21,910 nt of DNA, taken from assembly GCA_001969505.1 (NCBI GenBank), contig LSSK01001456.1, positions 1 to 21,910 of the forward strand. Direction: 5' to 3'. The notes under the pieces are model-generated. The model worked only from the letters and a program-made list of their open reading frames with translations, was not told the origin of the DNA and searched no databases. Made by a program: the position numbers and the translations under genes. Positions 1 through 10,529 of the stretch are shown here, one piece after another (the stretch's first letter is position 1; every line of letters starts with the position of its first letter). The stretch comes from Zancudomyces culisetae. Taxonomy: Eukaryota > Kickxellomycota > Harpellomycetes > Harpellales > Legeriomycetaceae.

Positions 1-206
1 ATTTGGATAAATGTGGTACTAAAGGCAAACCCAGCAATGAAAAAACATGGTTTGGGGTTTTGGAGTCCTGGGTGTATCAAGAATATACCACAACACATGA
101 CAAGGATACTTTGTAAACTGAGAATTGTAAATGTCGTTTCATTTTCACCAAGAGTTGTAAGTACTTGATTTAGCTGGTTTATGGTTTGGATTTTATCTAC
201 TACCAT
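1..206 (-). CDS. N-terminal part of an unidentified, probably membrane protein (runs off the left edge)
   Basis: Read on the minus strand from the ATG at 204-206, the frame stays open to the window edge (68 codons). After a polar start (MVVDKIQTINQLNQVL) there are two hydrophobic stretches, roughly residues 25-45 and 52-66, separated by HPGLQNPKP, which suggests two membrane segments. I do not recognise the family. The frame upstream of the ATG is a GAAAAA hexamer repeat closed by an in-frame stop at 276-278; an A-rich leader before a start codon is common in yeast. The gene would be divergent from NUP192, sharing a region of about 850 bp. The plus strand is also open over 1-168, so the strand choice is an inference from the hydrophobic pattern and the start context. 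Confidence 0.4.
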   Translation of the reverse strand, partial: MVVDKIQTINQLNQVLTTLGENETTFTILSLQSILVMCCGIFLIHPGLQNPKPCFFIAGFAFSTTFIQ

Positions 207-208
207 CT

Positions 209-262
209 CTTTTTCTTTTTCTTTTTCTTTTTCTTTTTCTTTTTCTTTTTCTTTTTCTTTTT
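209..262. repeat. Hexamer microsatellite (CTTTTT)9
   Basis: Nine uninterrupted CTTTTT units. On the minus strand this is GAAAAA, ending one codon before the ATG at 204-206. It is probably leader or promoter sequence of the leftward gene. In that reading frame it would read Glu-Lys repeats, but a stop lies just upstream. Confidence 0.9.
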
Positions 263-278
263 GGATATTTATGTTTTA

Positions 279-1052
279 AAATACTCTTACTAACAATAAT
301 AGTGAAAGAAAGAATGGGAAAGAGCGAGAGAAAGAGAAAAGAAAAAACCAGGAGAATATATTACTAAAAGGATATTTTATGTTTACAACATTATTATTTT
401 TTTCATGATGATATACATCAATTTGCATTAAAACACTCATATTTGTTTACAATATTTAATATGGCTTGAAAACCACAAACAAACCCATACCAGAAATTCA
501 AAAAATAGTACAATAAAAGTCAGTCTGACTAGACTTGTATGCAAGTTTCAAAGTTTGAAATTCTAGAAATACCCTTTTAACACTAAACAATACAATATAT
601 AATTATAAAAGAAAAATACTGTTTATTGAAAAAGAAAAAGTAAAGTAAAAAAATATTAAAAAAAATTTTTTTTTTTTTCGTGATGGAAACAAAGATGAAA
701 AAAAATAATTACTGGAATCAATTTGTAGAATTTTAATGTTTACATTATTGAAAAAAATAAATAAATAGTATATTTTAATGAAAAACAGGGCTTAAAGAGA
801 AATACTAGAACGGCGGACAAATATATAAACAAATATAAAGATATACAAATACAAATGTATAAAAAAGTTCTAGTATAGTAAATGTAAAAAGAAAGCAAAT
901 CAAAAACAATTCAATTCAGTTCAAATCAATTCAAAACGACAAATCTTTTTCTTTTTTTTTCTTTTTAGTAACAACTAGTATTAAAAGAAAAAAGCAAAGT
1001 AATTAAAACAGAATAAGAATACTACAAGATAGCAGAGGAGGTGAAAATAAAG
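279..1052. other. Divergent intergenic region, no gene seen
   Basis: This is AT-rich DNA between the leftward partial gene and NUP192. It contains an A8-T12 type tract around 658-678, a small perfect inverted repeat TTCAAAGTTTGAA near 547-559, and a pyrimidine run at 946-965. I see no tRNA B box and no convincing ORF. It presumably holds the promoters of both flanking genes, but no specific factor site can be defended. Confidence 0.6.
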
Positions 1053-4000
1053 ATGACAAGCTGGAAAATAGGTAAATATGAGGAAATCTTACAGATGCTT
1101 GGGGTGGCGTTCAATTCGGTTGGAGAGAGTGCGGAATTTAGCCTGAAAGAGTTTGAAAAGAAACTGGAGGAACCGATGGAATCGTTAGCCAGACTTTTTG
1201 AATTTGGAGGGAAGAATGCAATGAAACGAACCAATCTTGAAAATGGTAAGTTGTCTTTTTAATTTAACTTAATTTAATTTTAATCTTGATTTGTTTATTA
1301 TTTTTTTTAAAAAAAAACAATAATGTAAAAAGGAAAATGAATTGAAAATAATAGGGCAAATAAAGGTATCAGGGGAGGAAATGAAGGTGAATTCCAGGTT
1401 TATAGAGGAGACGAAAAAGACAAGTGAATTTTTGGAACTGGATGAGGAGGTAGCAGCAACAATAGTTCATGGGGCAATGGGATACGAAAGTAGGCTAGAA
1501 AGGACGGCAGCCGAGTGTGCAGTATTGTTATACTACTCGGAGCGGCAAAAGATGTTGGTATGTTTGGAGAATATATTTTTGGGGGGAGTAAAAGAGGAGA
1601 TATGGACAGAGGTTAGAAGGATATTGTTGAAGGTAGCAGATAGGATATTGAGTAGTACGCTACAAGTTAGTGGAGGAGCAGCAGCAGCAGCAGCAGGAGG
1701 AGGAGGGGAGCAGAAGGATATGTTTCCAGAGAGGGTATTGAAGGCGATAAAGAAAAACAAACAAGAAAGGGAGAGAGTTAGGAAGCAAGTGGTGGAGGGG
1801 ATAAGTGAGGAGACAAAAGCGGAGGTAGAGGCAAGTTTGAGAGAGGAGAATCGGATTTTGGGGGGGATATACTATGTGATAGCATCGGAATACGAGTTGA
1901 ATTCAGAAGAGTTATTGAGTTTGGTGAGTTTTGGACAAGAGATGAGTCATGAGGAAGAAGAAAGTATACAGATGGTAGCGAGCATGCTAGCGGCATTTGA
2001 TACGGGGATAATAGGCGAGGGAGCGGCAGAGGTGGAGAAGTATGAGGAGAAAGTGGTGAACAAGATAACGGTGTTGAGTATGGATAAAGGGTTTGTTGAG
2101 AGGTTGGATAACAAGATTATGAGGGAGAAATGGACGGAGACAGGGTTGCAAAGTTTGATTCAGATTCAATGGAGTCTTGGGGTGCTTATAGGGATTAAGA
2201 GGGTGGCAAAGTTTTCGGAAAAGGTAGGGTATAATGAAGAAACGGTGGAAAAGAATGTGGAGAATGCGATTAAGATGGGAGGATATGAGTTTGGAATAGA
2301 GTATTTACTTGGATATAAAGGAGGTAGTGAAGAAGAAGATGAGGAGGATGGAGAGATGAGAGAAGGAGGAGACGGGATGGGAGTAGGAGAGGGAGAAAAG
2401 AGAAGGAGAAATGGTGGTAGTAAATATAAAAAGATAGTAGAGGTTGATGAGGAAGTTGCAGAGAGAATAGAGTTTAGGATTCAGAGGATGCAAATGATGA
2501 TGATTAGTAGGATGACATATGTGATAAGGAAGATTAGGTATCAAGAAGAAGAGGAGATAAGTAAATATCAACAGGAACAGATTTTGGAGCAACAAAGAGA
2601 GGAGCAAAGACGAGCACAGCAGTTTTATGAGATGAGTCGAAGAGAATTTAGTAGGTATTATGGTACAATGGAAAGAGGAGAAAGAGAAAGAGAGAGAGAG
2701 AGAGAAAGAGAGAGGGAAAAGGAGAAGGGGGAAGGGAGAGGAAAAGAGCCTAGAAGAGATACAGAAAAGTTATTTAGGTTTATAGGCAAGGCATTTAAAA
2801 AGCGAAGGGGAGCAGGAATTAGATTTTGGCAAGCGGATATGAATGAGGGAAGTGAAATTGAGGATCGGTTAGTGACGTTTATAAGATGGGGAGCAGATAT
2901 GAAGGAAGAAGGAATGATTAGAGGATATTTATATATGATTACGGGGCTTAGTGAAGGTAGTAAATCAGCGTATTGCGCATACGAATTTTTACAAACAGGA
3001 GCAGGAGTAGGAACAGGAATTGGAACAGGAGCAGGAACAGGAGGAGGGGTAGGAGGAAAGAGAGATTTGGATGTTGAAAGGGGAATATATAATTATAGAT
3101 CACCATTATGTTCATGGGAAGCATTATTTCAGTCGTTAGAGTATTATCAACAAATGATGAAGATGGGAGTAGGAATGGGAGTAGGGATGGGAATGGGAAT
3201 GGGAGAGGGGAAAATGGGATATAAAGGGGAGAATAGTTATATTCCAAGTACAGAGATAAAAGTGATAGAGGTATTTTTAGATTTGTTGATTAAAGTAACA
3301 GAGGAGTCGATAGCAGCAAGGGCAGGATTATATGAGAATCGAGAGTATGCAGCGATTCCGACGTTATTTAAGATGATAGCGCGACAAGTTCCTAGTAAAA
3401 TCAAGGGCAAGTTGATAGAAGCAGTGGCGGCGTTTTGTGGACCAATTAAGGAGGAAGAGGAAAGGGAATTGGAGGAACCGGAAAAGATTAAACAAGGGAT
3501 TTATGGAATAGTTGTGCAGGTGATGAAGATGATGAAGGTTAGTCAAATGTTGAGTAGAAGAGGAGGAATGGGGATGGGGATGGGAAGAGTAGGAGATGAA
3601 GAGGAAGAAATACGAGATATTAAATGGCAATTAAGAGTAGAAATAATGGAAGAGATTGAAGCAAAAGGAATTAGAGGAGAGTACTATTTGAGTAGAGCAA
3701 TCCTAAAGTTAGTAAAGACACTAGTAATAGCACAACAACAACAACAGATAAAAGGAATGATAATGATGGAAAATGAAAATGAAAATAAAAAGGAAAAGGA
3801 AAAGGAAAAGGAAAATAAAGAGTATGTAGGATTTGTAATGGAACAAGTAGTGAGTAAGATTTGGGAAGGAATAGAATTAAAGGACAAGCGAAAATGGGAA
3901 ATGATAACAAGTGGATTCGAGATAATATCGAGTAGCATAGAGAGTTTGAAGGTGCAATTGGAAGCGAGTAAGAACAAGAAATCCGGTATAAATACAAGTG

Positions 4001-7000
4001 AGCAATATTTGGGAGTAGTGGAACAAGTAGGATTTGAGATAGTGATGAATATATTGAGTGGGATGGAAGTGTTTAACAAGATCAGTCAGGTTATAGAGTT
4101 GGGGGTGGATTGTATTAACAATAAGGAAATGAGACATATTCAAAGAGCAGTGGATTTGGGATTGATAATATTTTATAAAGTAATGGAGATTCAACAGAGT
4201 ATATTGGAACAAGTGATTCCTCAATTATTGGAAGTGAGTATGAATAAGAGAATAGATATAAATACAAATATAGATATAGATATAGGTATGGAAATAGAAA
4301 GAATTCCCAAGAGTGCGACAAAGTTGGATCGATTATTGGTATTGCGACCAAAAGTGGTAGAGGAAATAGCATCATATATCAATAGTATGTATAGCGATTC
4401 GATATGTGAGACATCCGTTAAAATCATTAGTTTTCTATCACAAAGTAATGAATTTATTGGAAAAGAAAATGAATACGAATCATTTATAACAACCAATAAT
4501 AATAATAATAATATCAATAACGTTAATAATAATGAGGATGCAAGTCATAGAGGACAGTTGATATTTATGAATCGATTGGTTAGGATTATATCGAATAGTT
4601 CAGAGAGTACAAGAATATTACATGGTTATATTAGTAGATTAGAAATGTTTCAACAAGAACAACAAATATTGGATGATGATTCAAATGGGAGTATTCAACA
4701 ATTGATATGCAACATGTTTATAACTGATTTGAAGAACAAGACGACATTTACATTGGCACATTATTTGTTGGGATATGATATAAACGATATAACACATACT
4801 CAGTTGCCACAACCACACGAGCGATATACATGTTTGCATGCTATACTCAATATTATTCAGAGTCAAGAACAAGAACAAAGAAAAGAAATTCAGAATAATG
4901 TGGTGGCGGTACAACAACCTAAATTGAACGAATTGTGTTTTGAATTGTTGTATTTGTTGTGTACAGATTCCGAGACATCGAATTGTACATTGACATATCT
5001 TGGAAAATACAATCAAAGTGTGATTAGAATACAACCAAGTATTATACAATATAGTAAATTAGATTATTATCAACAACAACAACATCAAGAAAAATCAATT
5101 TATGATGAAGATATTAATGGTGGTAATGGTAATGGTGGTGGTCAGGATACACAATTATATTATCAATTCATGTGTGCTAGTTGGATGATGAGATTGGCAG
5201 CAAAAGAACTGCATTGTTTATCATTAATGGGTAATCGAACTCAAGTACAAAAAATATTTGAAACATTATTCTCCATGACCAACAAGAACAACAACGACAA
5301 GAACAACAATAATATTAATAATATTAATGTAGAGTACAAGTCGACGTATTTGATGGCCGAAATTATTTCGAGTTTTAGATTGAATTATATTGAGAATTTA
5401 CAACAAGTTCAAAACAAGAAACGGTTTTTGATTCAACAATTGTTGTTGGCTTTAGAAAACATGAACCAATTTGGAACAGTCAAAACTGGAAATATGATTG
5501 GGATTGGGATTGGAAATGGGATAGATAGTAAATCAAGTATTTTGGATTTTGTTGTTGGAATTCTGAGGAAATTTGATTCATCTATTGAATTACCAATTAC
5601 TGTTAATAGTAAAAATCAAATGATGACATTGATTGATTTGGATAAATTGGTGATACTATTCAAGGAACAAAAAGCAAGCAAGGGAGAAATGACGATTCCG
5701 GCACAGATTGCAGAACTGTTGCTATCTACAATATATTATGCAAACCTTGAATCTCGACTCTATTATTCGTATAACCAAGTGGTTAGTGGGTATTGTGAAT
5801 TGTTGACTATAACGTTTACATCTGCATGGCCATACATCAACGTCACGGCGCCAATGTATTTCCAAACCAAGGCTCAACTACTGGTTGATATATTGGCTCT
5901 TTCATGTCAACAAATCCTTTCATTCCCTAATTTGTACATGTATGGATTGAGTTCAAATCGATACCAACATGATGCTGCTATTAATTATTTTGCGGAGGAT
6001 TATATTCGAACAAGTGAAATTTGTGTATTGTCAAGTCGGTTATCTGTATCTACTTGTGAAAAATTATTTTCTGAATTCTCCAATTCAAATTCAAATTCAA
6101 ATTCAAACTCAAATGATCTAGATTTATTAATGAATGGATATAAATCTTTACTTGCTTGTTGTACAACCAAAATGTTTATATCTCTGGTAGAATTGAGAAC
6201 AAATATTTATACTTCAATATTACATTTGTTTAATCTCTCATCAACCTCAACAAATTCATTATCAATATCAACAACAATAGGTATAAATGAAACTGGAATT
6301 GATATACTTTTATCAAATCTTGCTTCTGATGCTCTTGTTGCAAATCCTGCTACTCGTGCCATTGCTTATACTTTAATGGGTTCTATCCTACGTAATCGAA
6401 TCCATGCTGCTAACCTCTTGGCTTTGTTTTCCAAAAACAATTATTACTCCTTGTTTGTCGATGCTCTAAAATCCATTATTCTCAATCCTTCCTTATACTC
6501 TCCTAACATTCAATCTCAACCTCAACCTCAACCTCAATCTATATCTCAACCTCAATCTCAATCTCTAGCTATTGATAATCAACATCAACATCAAAATCTC
6601 TTGTTATTGTACCATTGTATCGTCTTGTTCTTTATAGATTGCTGTACAATTTCCTCTCCTTCTCATTCTTCTCCTTCTTCTTCTCCTTCTTGTTCAACTA
6701 TATCAACTGCTGCTTCTAAACTCTTGGATTCTAATCTTCTTGATGTTCTATGTACCTTCAATTACCCTTCATCTACCTCAAACATTCCTTACTCTACCTC
6801 TACTTCTACCTCAAACATCCCTCCCTCTTCATCATCATCATCTTCTTCAACTATTGATTATTCTCATCTCTTTTCCAACTCTTTAAACCTTGTAATTGCT
6901 CTTCTTTCTTCAATTCCTTCCTCTCAACTCTCCAACTATTCCTTTTTGATTTCTGAATTTATCTCTTGTCACTTTTCCATGTTTTATCATTCTTTATCCT

Positions 7001-7818
7001 CTGTTCTTCTCTTTTCCTCCTCCTCCTCCTCCTCCTCCTCTTTTTCCTCTTCCTTCTCTTCCTCTTCTGCCTTTTTTGATCCTTCTCAATTATCTCTTGT
7101 TGCCCTTATTGCGAAATTCTTTTCAATCATCTCTTCCTCCTCCTCTTTTTCCTCTCCTCAATCATCTTCTCCATCTTCTTCCTCATCTTTTAACCTGTTG
7201 ACTTCTCTACTATTTTCCTGTCTGTTCCAATTTGCTGATCCAAACTCTTTCATCTCTCCTTCTATTACAAACTCTGATACCATTGATTTCCTCCAAAACT
7301 CTATCAATGATATTCTAACTTTTACTCTAACTTTTTCCTATAACCTATTCCCAATTACTTCAACTAGAATTACCAACAACAACAGCAACAACAACAACAA
7401 CAACAACAATAGCAAGAACAACAATAAAATGAAACCATGTTTTTCAACTGTAATTGACCATTTGGTTTCTCCATCTTCCTTTATTCTCAACAATAACTCT
7501 TTGAATGATATCAAAACAGGTGCTTTACTATTCAATCATACTACACTTCCATCTCTTTCTGTACTGATTAAAATCATCAATTCTCATATTCCAATTCTTT
7601 TAAAGAATCAAAAATCCTTAAGAAATACTACTACTACTACTACTACTACATTGACGATTATTCAACAATCTCTATTGATTCTTTATACTCATCTCGAGTA
7701 TTTCTTGGATTCTTCTTCACTATCACCTTCAGAAAGGAAAATCTTTGTTAATGATTGTATTGTGGTATTGCCAAATTTACTAAATAACCTACATTCACTT
7801 GTTTCCAACCTTAAATCT

Positions 7819-7849
<31 letters not shown>

Positions 7850-8346
7850 CTAAAAATAATAGTAGTGATAGTGGTAGTTTAGATTTGAAGAATTGGAATT
7901 ATAATGTTGGTTTTTTGGTCTTGTTGGTTAAACGACTTGATTTCATTATCAGTTCTCTTTCTCCTAATAATTCCCAAAATACCACTACTACTACTACTAC
8001 TACTCCTCCTCCTCTTACATCTAATGTTTGGTCTTCTTTTGATGATGTTCCTGTTTCATCAAATACCAACCCCAACCTTAACCTCAATTCTACTACTAAC
8101 GTTCTTGGTAATTCTTTGCAAACTCCAATTTCCTTTTCTCGCTTTAAACAACCTGGATTTTTTAGTTCCTTGAACCCAAATACAATTTCCAACCAGAGTC
8201 AGAATCAAAACCAGAACCAGAACCAAAACCAAAACCTAAACCTAAACCAAAACCAGAATCAGAATCAAAACCAGAATCAATATCTAAATACATCATCAAG
8301 TTCTTTTGGTTTTTCTTCTTTTAAATCCAATCCTTATTACCTTTAA
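1053..8346 (+). CDS. NUP192: Nuclear pore inner-ring scaffold nucleoporin Nup192 (two exons)
   Basis: Exons 1053-1245 and 1355-8346 give about 2394 residues. Nup192 (Nup205 in animals) is a large alpha-helical solenoid of the nuclear-pore inner ring. The assignment rests on the N-terminus: a Trp near the start, then across the splice junction LENGQIKVSGEEMKVNSRFI and LELDEEVAATIV, which parallel the start of budding-yeast Nup192 as I remember it, followed by an RTAAECAVLLYYSERQKML helix typical of the family. The yeast protein has 1683 residues; the excess here is largely low complexity: poly-Ala (~171-182), Glu-Arg (~504-530), Gly/Thr (~613-633), Met-Gly-Val (~668-685), Glu-Asn/Lys (~870-888), Ser-Asn, Gln-Pro, poly-Ser (~1952-1972), poly-Asn (~2071-2090), several poly-Thr, and Asn-Gln (~2345-2374). 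The ATG at 1053 is chosen because the open frame further upstream starts only with GTG (1041). The C-terminus ends in Phe/Gly/Ser-rich sequence. Coding-strand composition flips from purine to pyrimidine along the gene. Confidence 0.85.
1246..1354 (+). other. NUP192 intron (109 bp)
   Basis: It has a GTAAGT donor and an AATAATAG acceptor, and splits a glycine codon (G at 1245, GG at 1355-1356). Splicing joins the two family-like halves of the N-terminus; without it translation stops at 1260-1262. No TACTAAC is present; a weak branch candidate is TTTAACTTAAT near 1264-1274. A T8-A9 tract lies in the middle. Confidence 0.8.
1674..1708 (+). repeat. In-frame GCA/GGA repeat in NUP192
   Basis: Six GCA codons flanked by GGA codons encode a short Ala run between Gly runs near residues 171-182. 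It probably sits in a loop of the solenoid. Confidence 0.8.
2671..2750 (+). repeat. Purine-only tract in NUP192 encoding Glu-Arg and Glu-Lys repeats
   Basis: This is a nearly pure A/G stretch with a long AG run. In the 60 bases from 2701, 56 are purines. It encodes a highly charged alternating Glu-Arg segment followed by Glu-Lys. A homopurine mirror-like tract of this type can form triplex DNA. Confidence 0.85.
2997..3216 (+). repeat. Glycine-rich repeats in NUP192 (GGAACA and GGAATG type units)
   Basis: Two separate degenerate hexamer repeats occur: one around 2997-3058 encodes Gly-Ala/Thr/Ile-Gly dipeptides, and one around 3163-3216 encodes Met-Gly/Val-Gly dipeptides. The conserved-looking sequence between them (the YNYRSPLCSWEALFQSL region) suggests independent insertions in adjacent loops. 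Confidence 0.75.
3770..3822 (+). repeat. GAAAAT/GAAAAG hexamer repeat in NUP192
   Basis: In-frame hexamers encode Glu-Asn and then Glu-Lys dipeptides (about residues 870-888). The unit resembles the GAAAAA hexamer found outside genes at 209-262. Confidence 0.8.
6078..6115 (+). repeat. TCAAAT hexamer repeat in NUP192 (Ser-Asn)
   Basis: Tandem TCAAAT/TCAAAC units encode alternating Ser-Asn. The same dipeptide appears in MGM1 at about 12094-12131, encoded by different synonymous codons, so the two arose independently. Confidence 0.8.
6511..6585 (+). repeat. CAACCT/CAATCT hexamer repeat in NUP192 (Gln-Pro, Gln-Ser)
   Basis: Tandem hexamers encode Gln-Pro and then Gln-Ser dipeptides followed by Gln-His. 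The tract lies in the C-terminal third. Confidence 0.75.
7015..7075 (+). repeat. TCC-type pyrimidine tract in NUP192 (poly-Ser)
   Basis: A run of TCC codons is followed by mixed TTC/TCT codons. In the 60 bases from 7021, 57 are pyrimidines. It encodes nine serines in a row, then Ser-Phe mixtures (about residues 1952-1972). It is the strand mirror of the purine tract at 2671-2750. Confidence 0.9.
7375..7429 (+). repeat. AAC repeat in NUP192 (poly-Asn)
   Basis: AAC triplets with single Ser and Lys interruptions encode an Asn-rich segment at about residues 2071-2090. Confidence 0.85.
7627..8010 (+). repeat. Three poly-Thr tracts in NUP192
   Basis: ACT triplets near 7627-7650, ACA triplets near 7818-7850, and ACT triplets near 7981-8004 each encode 8 to 12 threonines. 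They are separated by ordinary sequence. The different synonymous codons indicate independent origins. Confidence 0.85.
8196..8280 (+). repeat. AACCAG/AATCAG hexamer repeat in NUP192 (Asn-Gln)
   Basis: Degenerate hexamers encode Asn-Gln dipeptides, interrupted by Asn-Leu, close to the C-terminus. They are followed by a Ser/Phe/Gly-rich tail that ends the protein. Confidence 0.85.
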
Positions 8347-8949
8347 TTCTTTTTTTATTTTTAGCTATTTTATTTTACTTTAGTTATTTTACCTTTTCAA
8401 TTTAATCAAAGTGCAAGTTTTAAATCACGTTATTTTTTTATTTATTAAATATACAAAACTATTACTAATCAAAATATAATGGTAATCAAAGCAATTATTA
8501 CTACCTTGGGATTGGAATTTGAATTGGAATAAGGTAAAAGTTTATCTCTTATTGGGTAAAAAAAAAATAATTCAGATTCTTTTTTCTTTTATTTTTCCTC
8601 ATCAATTATTAAATAGCTTTTGCATTACAAAAAGAAAACTTGGTTTGTTCTCTTTATCTTTTGTTATATATATCATATATAAAAATCTATATTATATTCG
8701 CAACTCATTTATCTAGAAAAGAGGAATTACAATAACAATAACAATAACATTAAATATATATAGCCATCATGTATACTACAAGCAAGTCTACTTTTTTTAA
8801 TTTCTATTTTATATTTTTATTTTATACTTTGTATATAAATATACATTGAATTCAATAATACAAAAAAAAAACTGAAATGTAATAAAATAAAATAAAATAA
8901 AATTGGATAATAGAAACTACAAGGAAACAACTAGATTTATCTCGATACA
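8347..8949 (+). other. Intergenic region between NUP192 and the next gene
   Basis: This is AT-rich sequence holding the NUP192 3' end (T-rich from 8347) and the promoter of the next gene. It contains CAATAA-type repeats near 8730-8752 and a TAAAA repeat at about 8881-8903. An ATG directly followed by GTAATC at 8479-8487 is the best candidate for a minimal first exon of the downstream gene. I see no other gene. Confidence 0.55.
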
Positions 8950-9785
8950 ATGACGAGTCTACAACCACTACTAATACACAACAACAACAACAGAAAAAGG
9001 GACAAAAAACAAAAGATTTGGATTTCTATTTATCCTGCGAATTTACCATAAAAGAACTAGTTCCTTCAAGACTACATCCCAATTACGATCCAAGTCTCGG
9101 CAAAGCCCACAATGGTACCCAAAATTCCTTGATTATAGTTCCGTCCAATAACCATTCCTCTCCCCAATCGTCCAATACAACATTGGTTTCTGACACACCG
9201 CTCATTTATGATGTTGGTTTGAATTGTATTTATAAACAGGTTAGTTTATTCTTCCTTCTTCTTCCCTTCCTTCTCCTTCATTCTTCCTTCTCCCTTCCTC
9301 TTTCTTTTCTTTTCTTTTCTTTTTTTTTAAAAAAAAAAATAATATTTTTAATGTACTTGAAATTATTATTACTATATTTATAGTTTGCAATGAAATCTAA
9401 AGAGGCCGCTAGAGTTTCTAAACATGTCGAGTATATCAACAATCTTTCTTCAAGCAATACATTTGACAATAATAATAAGAATAATTTGAAGAATAATAAT
9501 AAAAACAAGAATGAGAATGAAAATGAAAAAGAAAATACCAGGAATATTCTAAATTCAAGCCAAAATCTCGATTCAACCAATATCATCACTACTACTACTA
9601 CTACTACTGCTAATGGTACTAGTACTACAACTACAACTACCAATAAAACTAGTGTTACTTCACAAAACAAACAATCGTCTAGTAATGGTATTGTCAAATG
9701 GTTTACATTTATTGATACTTGGTATGATTTTTTTTACATGTTGGATAGATCTCTAGTAAAAAAACCTAATCAAACCTCCATACTT

Positions 9786-9817
<32 letters not shown>

Positions 9818-10486
9818 CGATAATGTTAATGATGGTGGTAGTGGTGATAGTGGTAATGATATTGTGTCTAACCCTTTACCACTAAGATATTTTTTGAAAA
9901 AATACGAAGGGTATTCTGTAATAAAAATCAAAGGATTCCAAGCAGTTGGTCATTTCCTTGGCAGTAAGTTGCAAAACTCGTTTTCATAATTATTATTTTT
10001 ATTATTAAACTAATTTATCTTAAATGTATGTGTATTTATATGTATATAATATGTATATGTATGTATGAATAAATAGATTTTGATTTATTCAGAGTACAGG
10101 CAAATATCAATAACACCAACAATACCAACAATACCAACACATACAACAACAACAATGGCAATATTAGTGATAGTCAAACACATTATCATGATCATTACAA
10201 TTATCAAAGGAATAATTCTGGTTTGGGGTATAGTTATGATTTTTCAACAAATAAAATTCTTTCAAATAATACAGATACCAATACCAATAACAATAACAAT
10301 ACTAACAAATCAAATAGTAGTCAACAAACTCAACCTCAAGCTCAATCAAATCTACAAGAACAAGAGCAAGAGCAAGAAAAAAATCGACATTTTACAATTT
10401 CTGTAAAAAAAATATACGAAAATAACAATCTTGTAAAAATCAACTATGAATACAACATTCCAATTCCAAGCGTTGATACCGACGAC

Positions 10487-10529
<43 letters not shown>

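Noticed and set aside
1-168. Plus-strand open frame at the left edge as the end of an upstream gene.
   Set aside because: It overlaps the minus-strand frame, which has a proper ATG after an A-rich leader and coherent hydrophobic segments; the plus reading could still prove correct if sequence to the left supports it.
8519-8716. 65-codon ORF between NUP192 and the next gene.
   Set aside because: Phe/Ile/Lys-rich composition typical of random AT-rich DNA, and the first codon is not ATG at the listed position.
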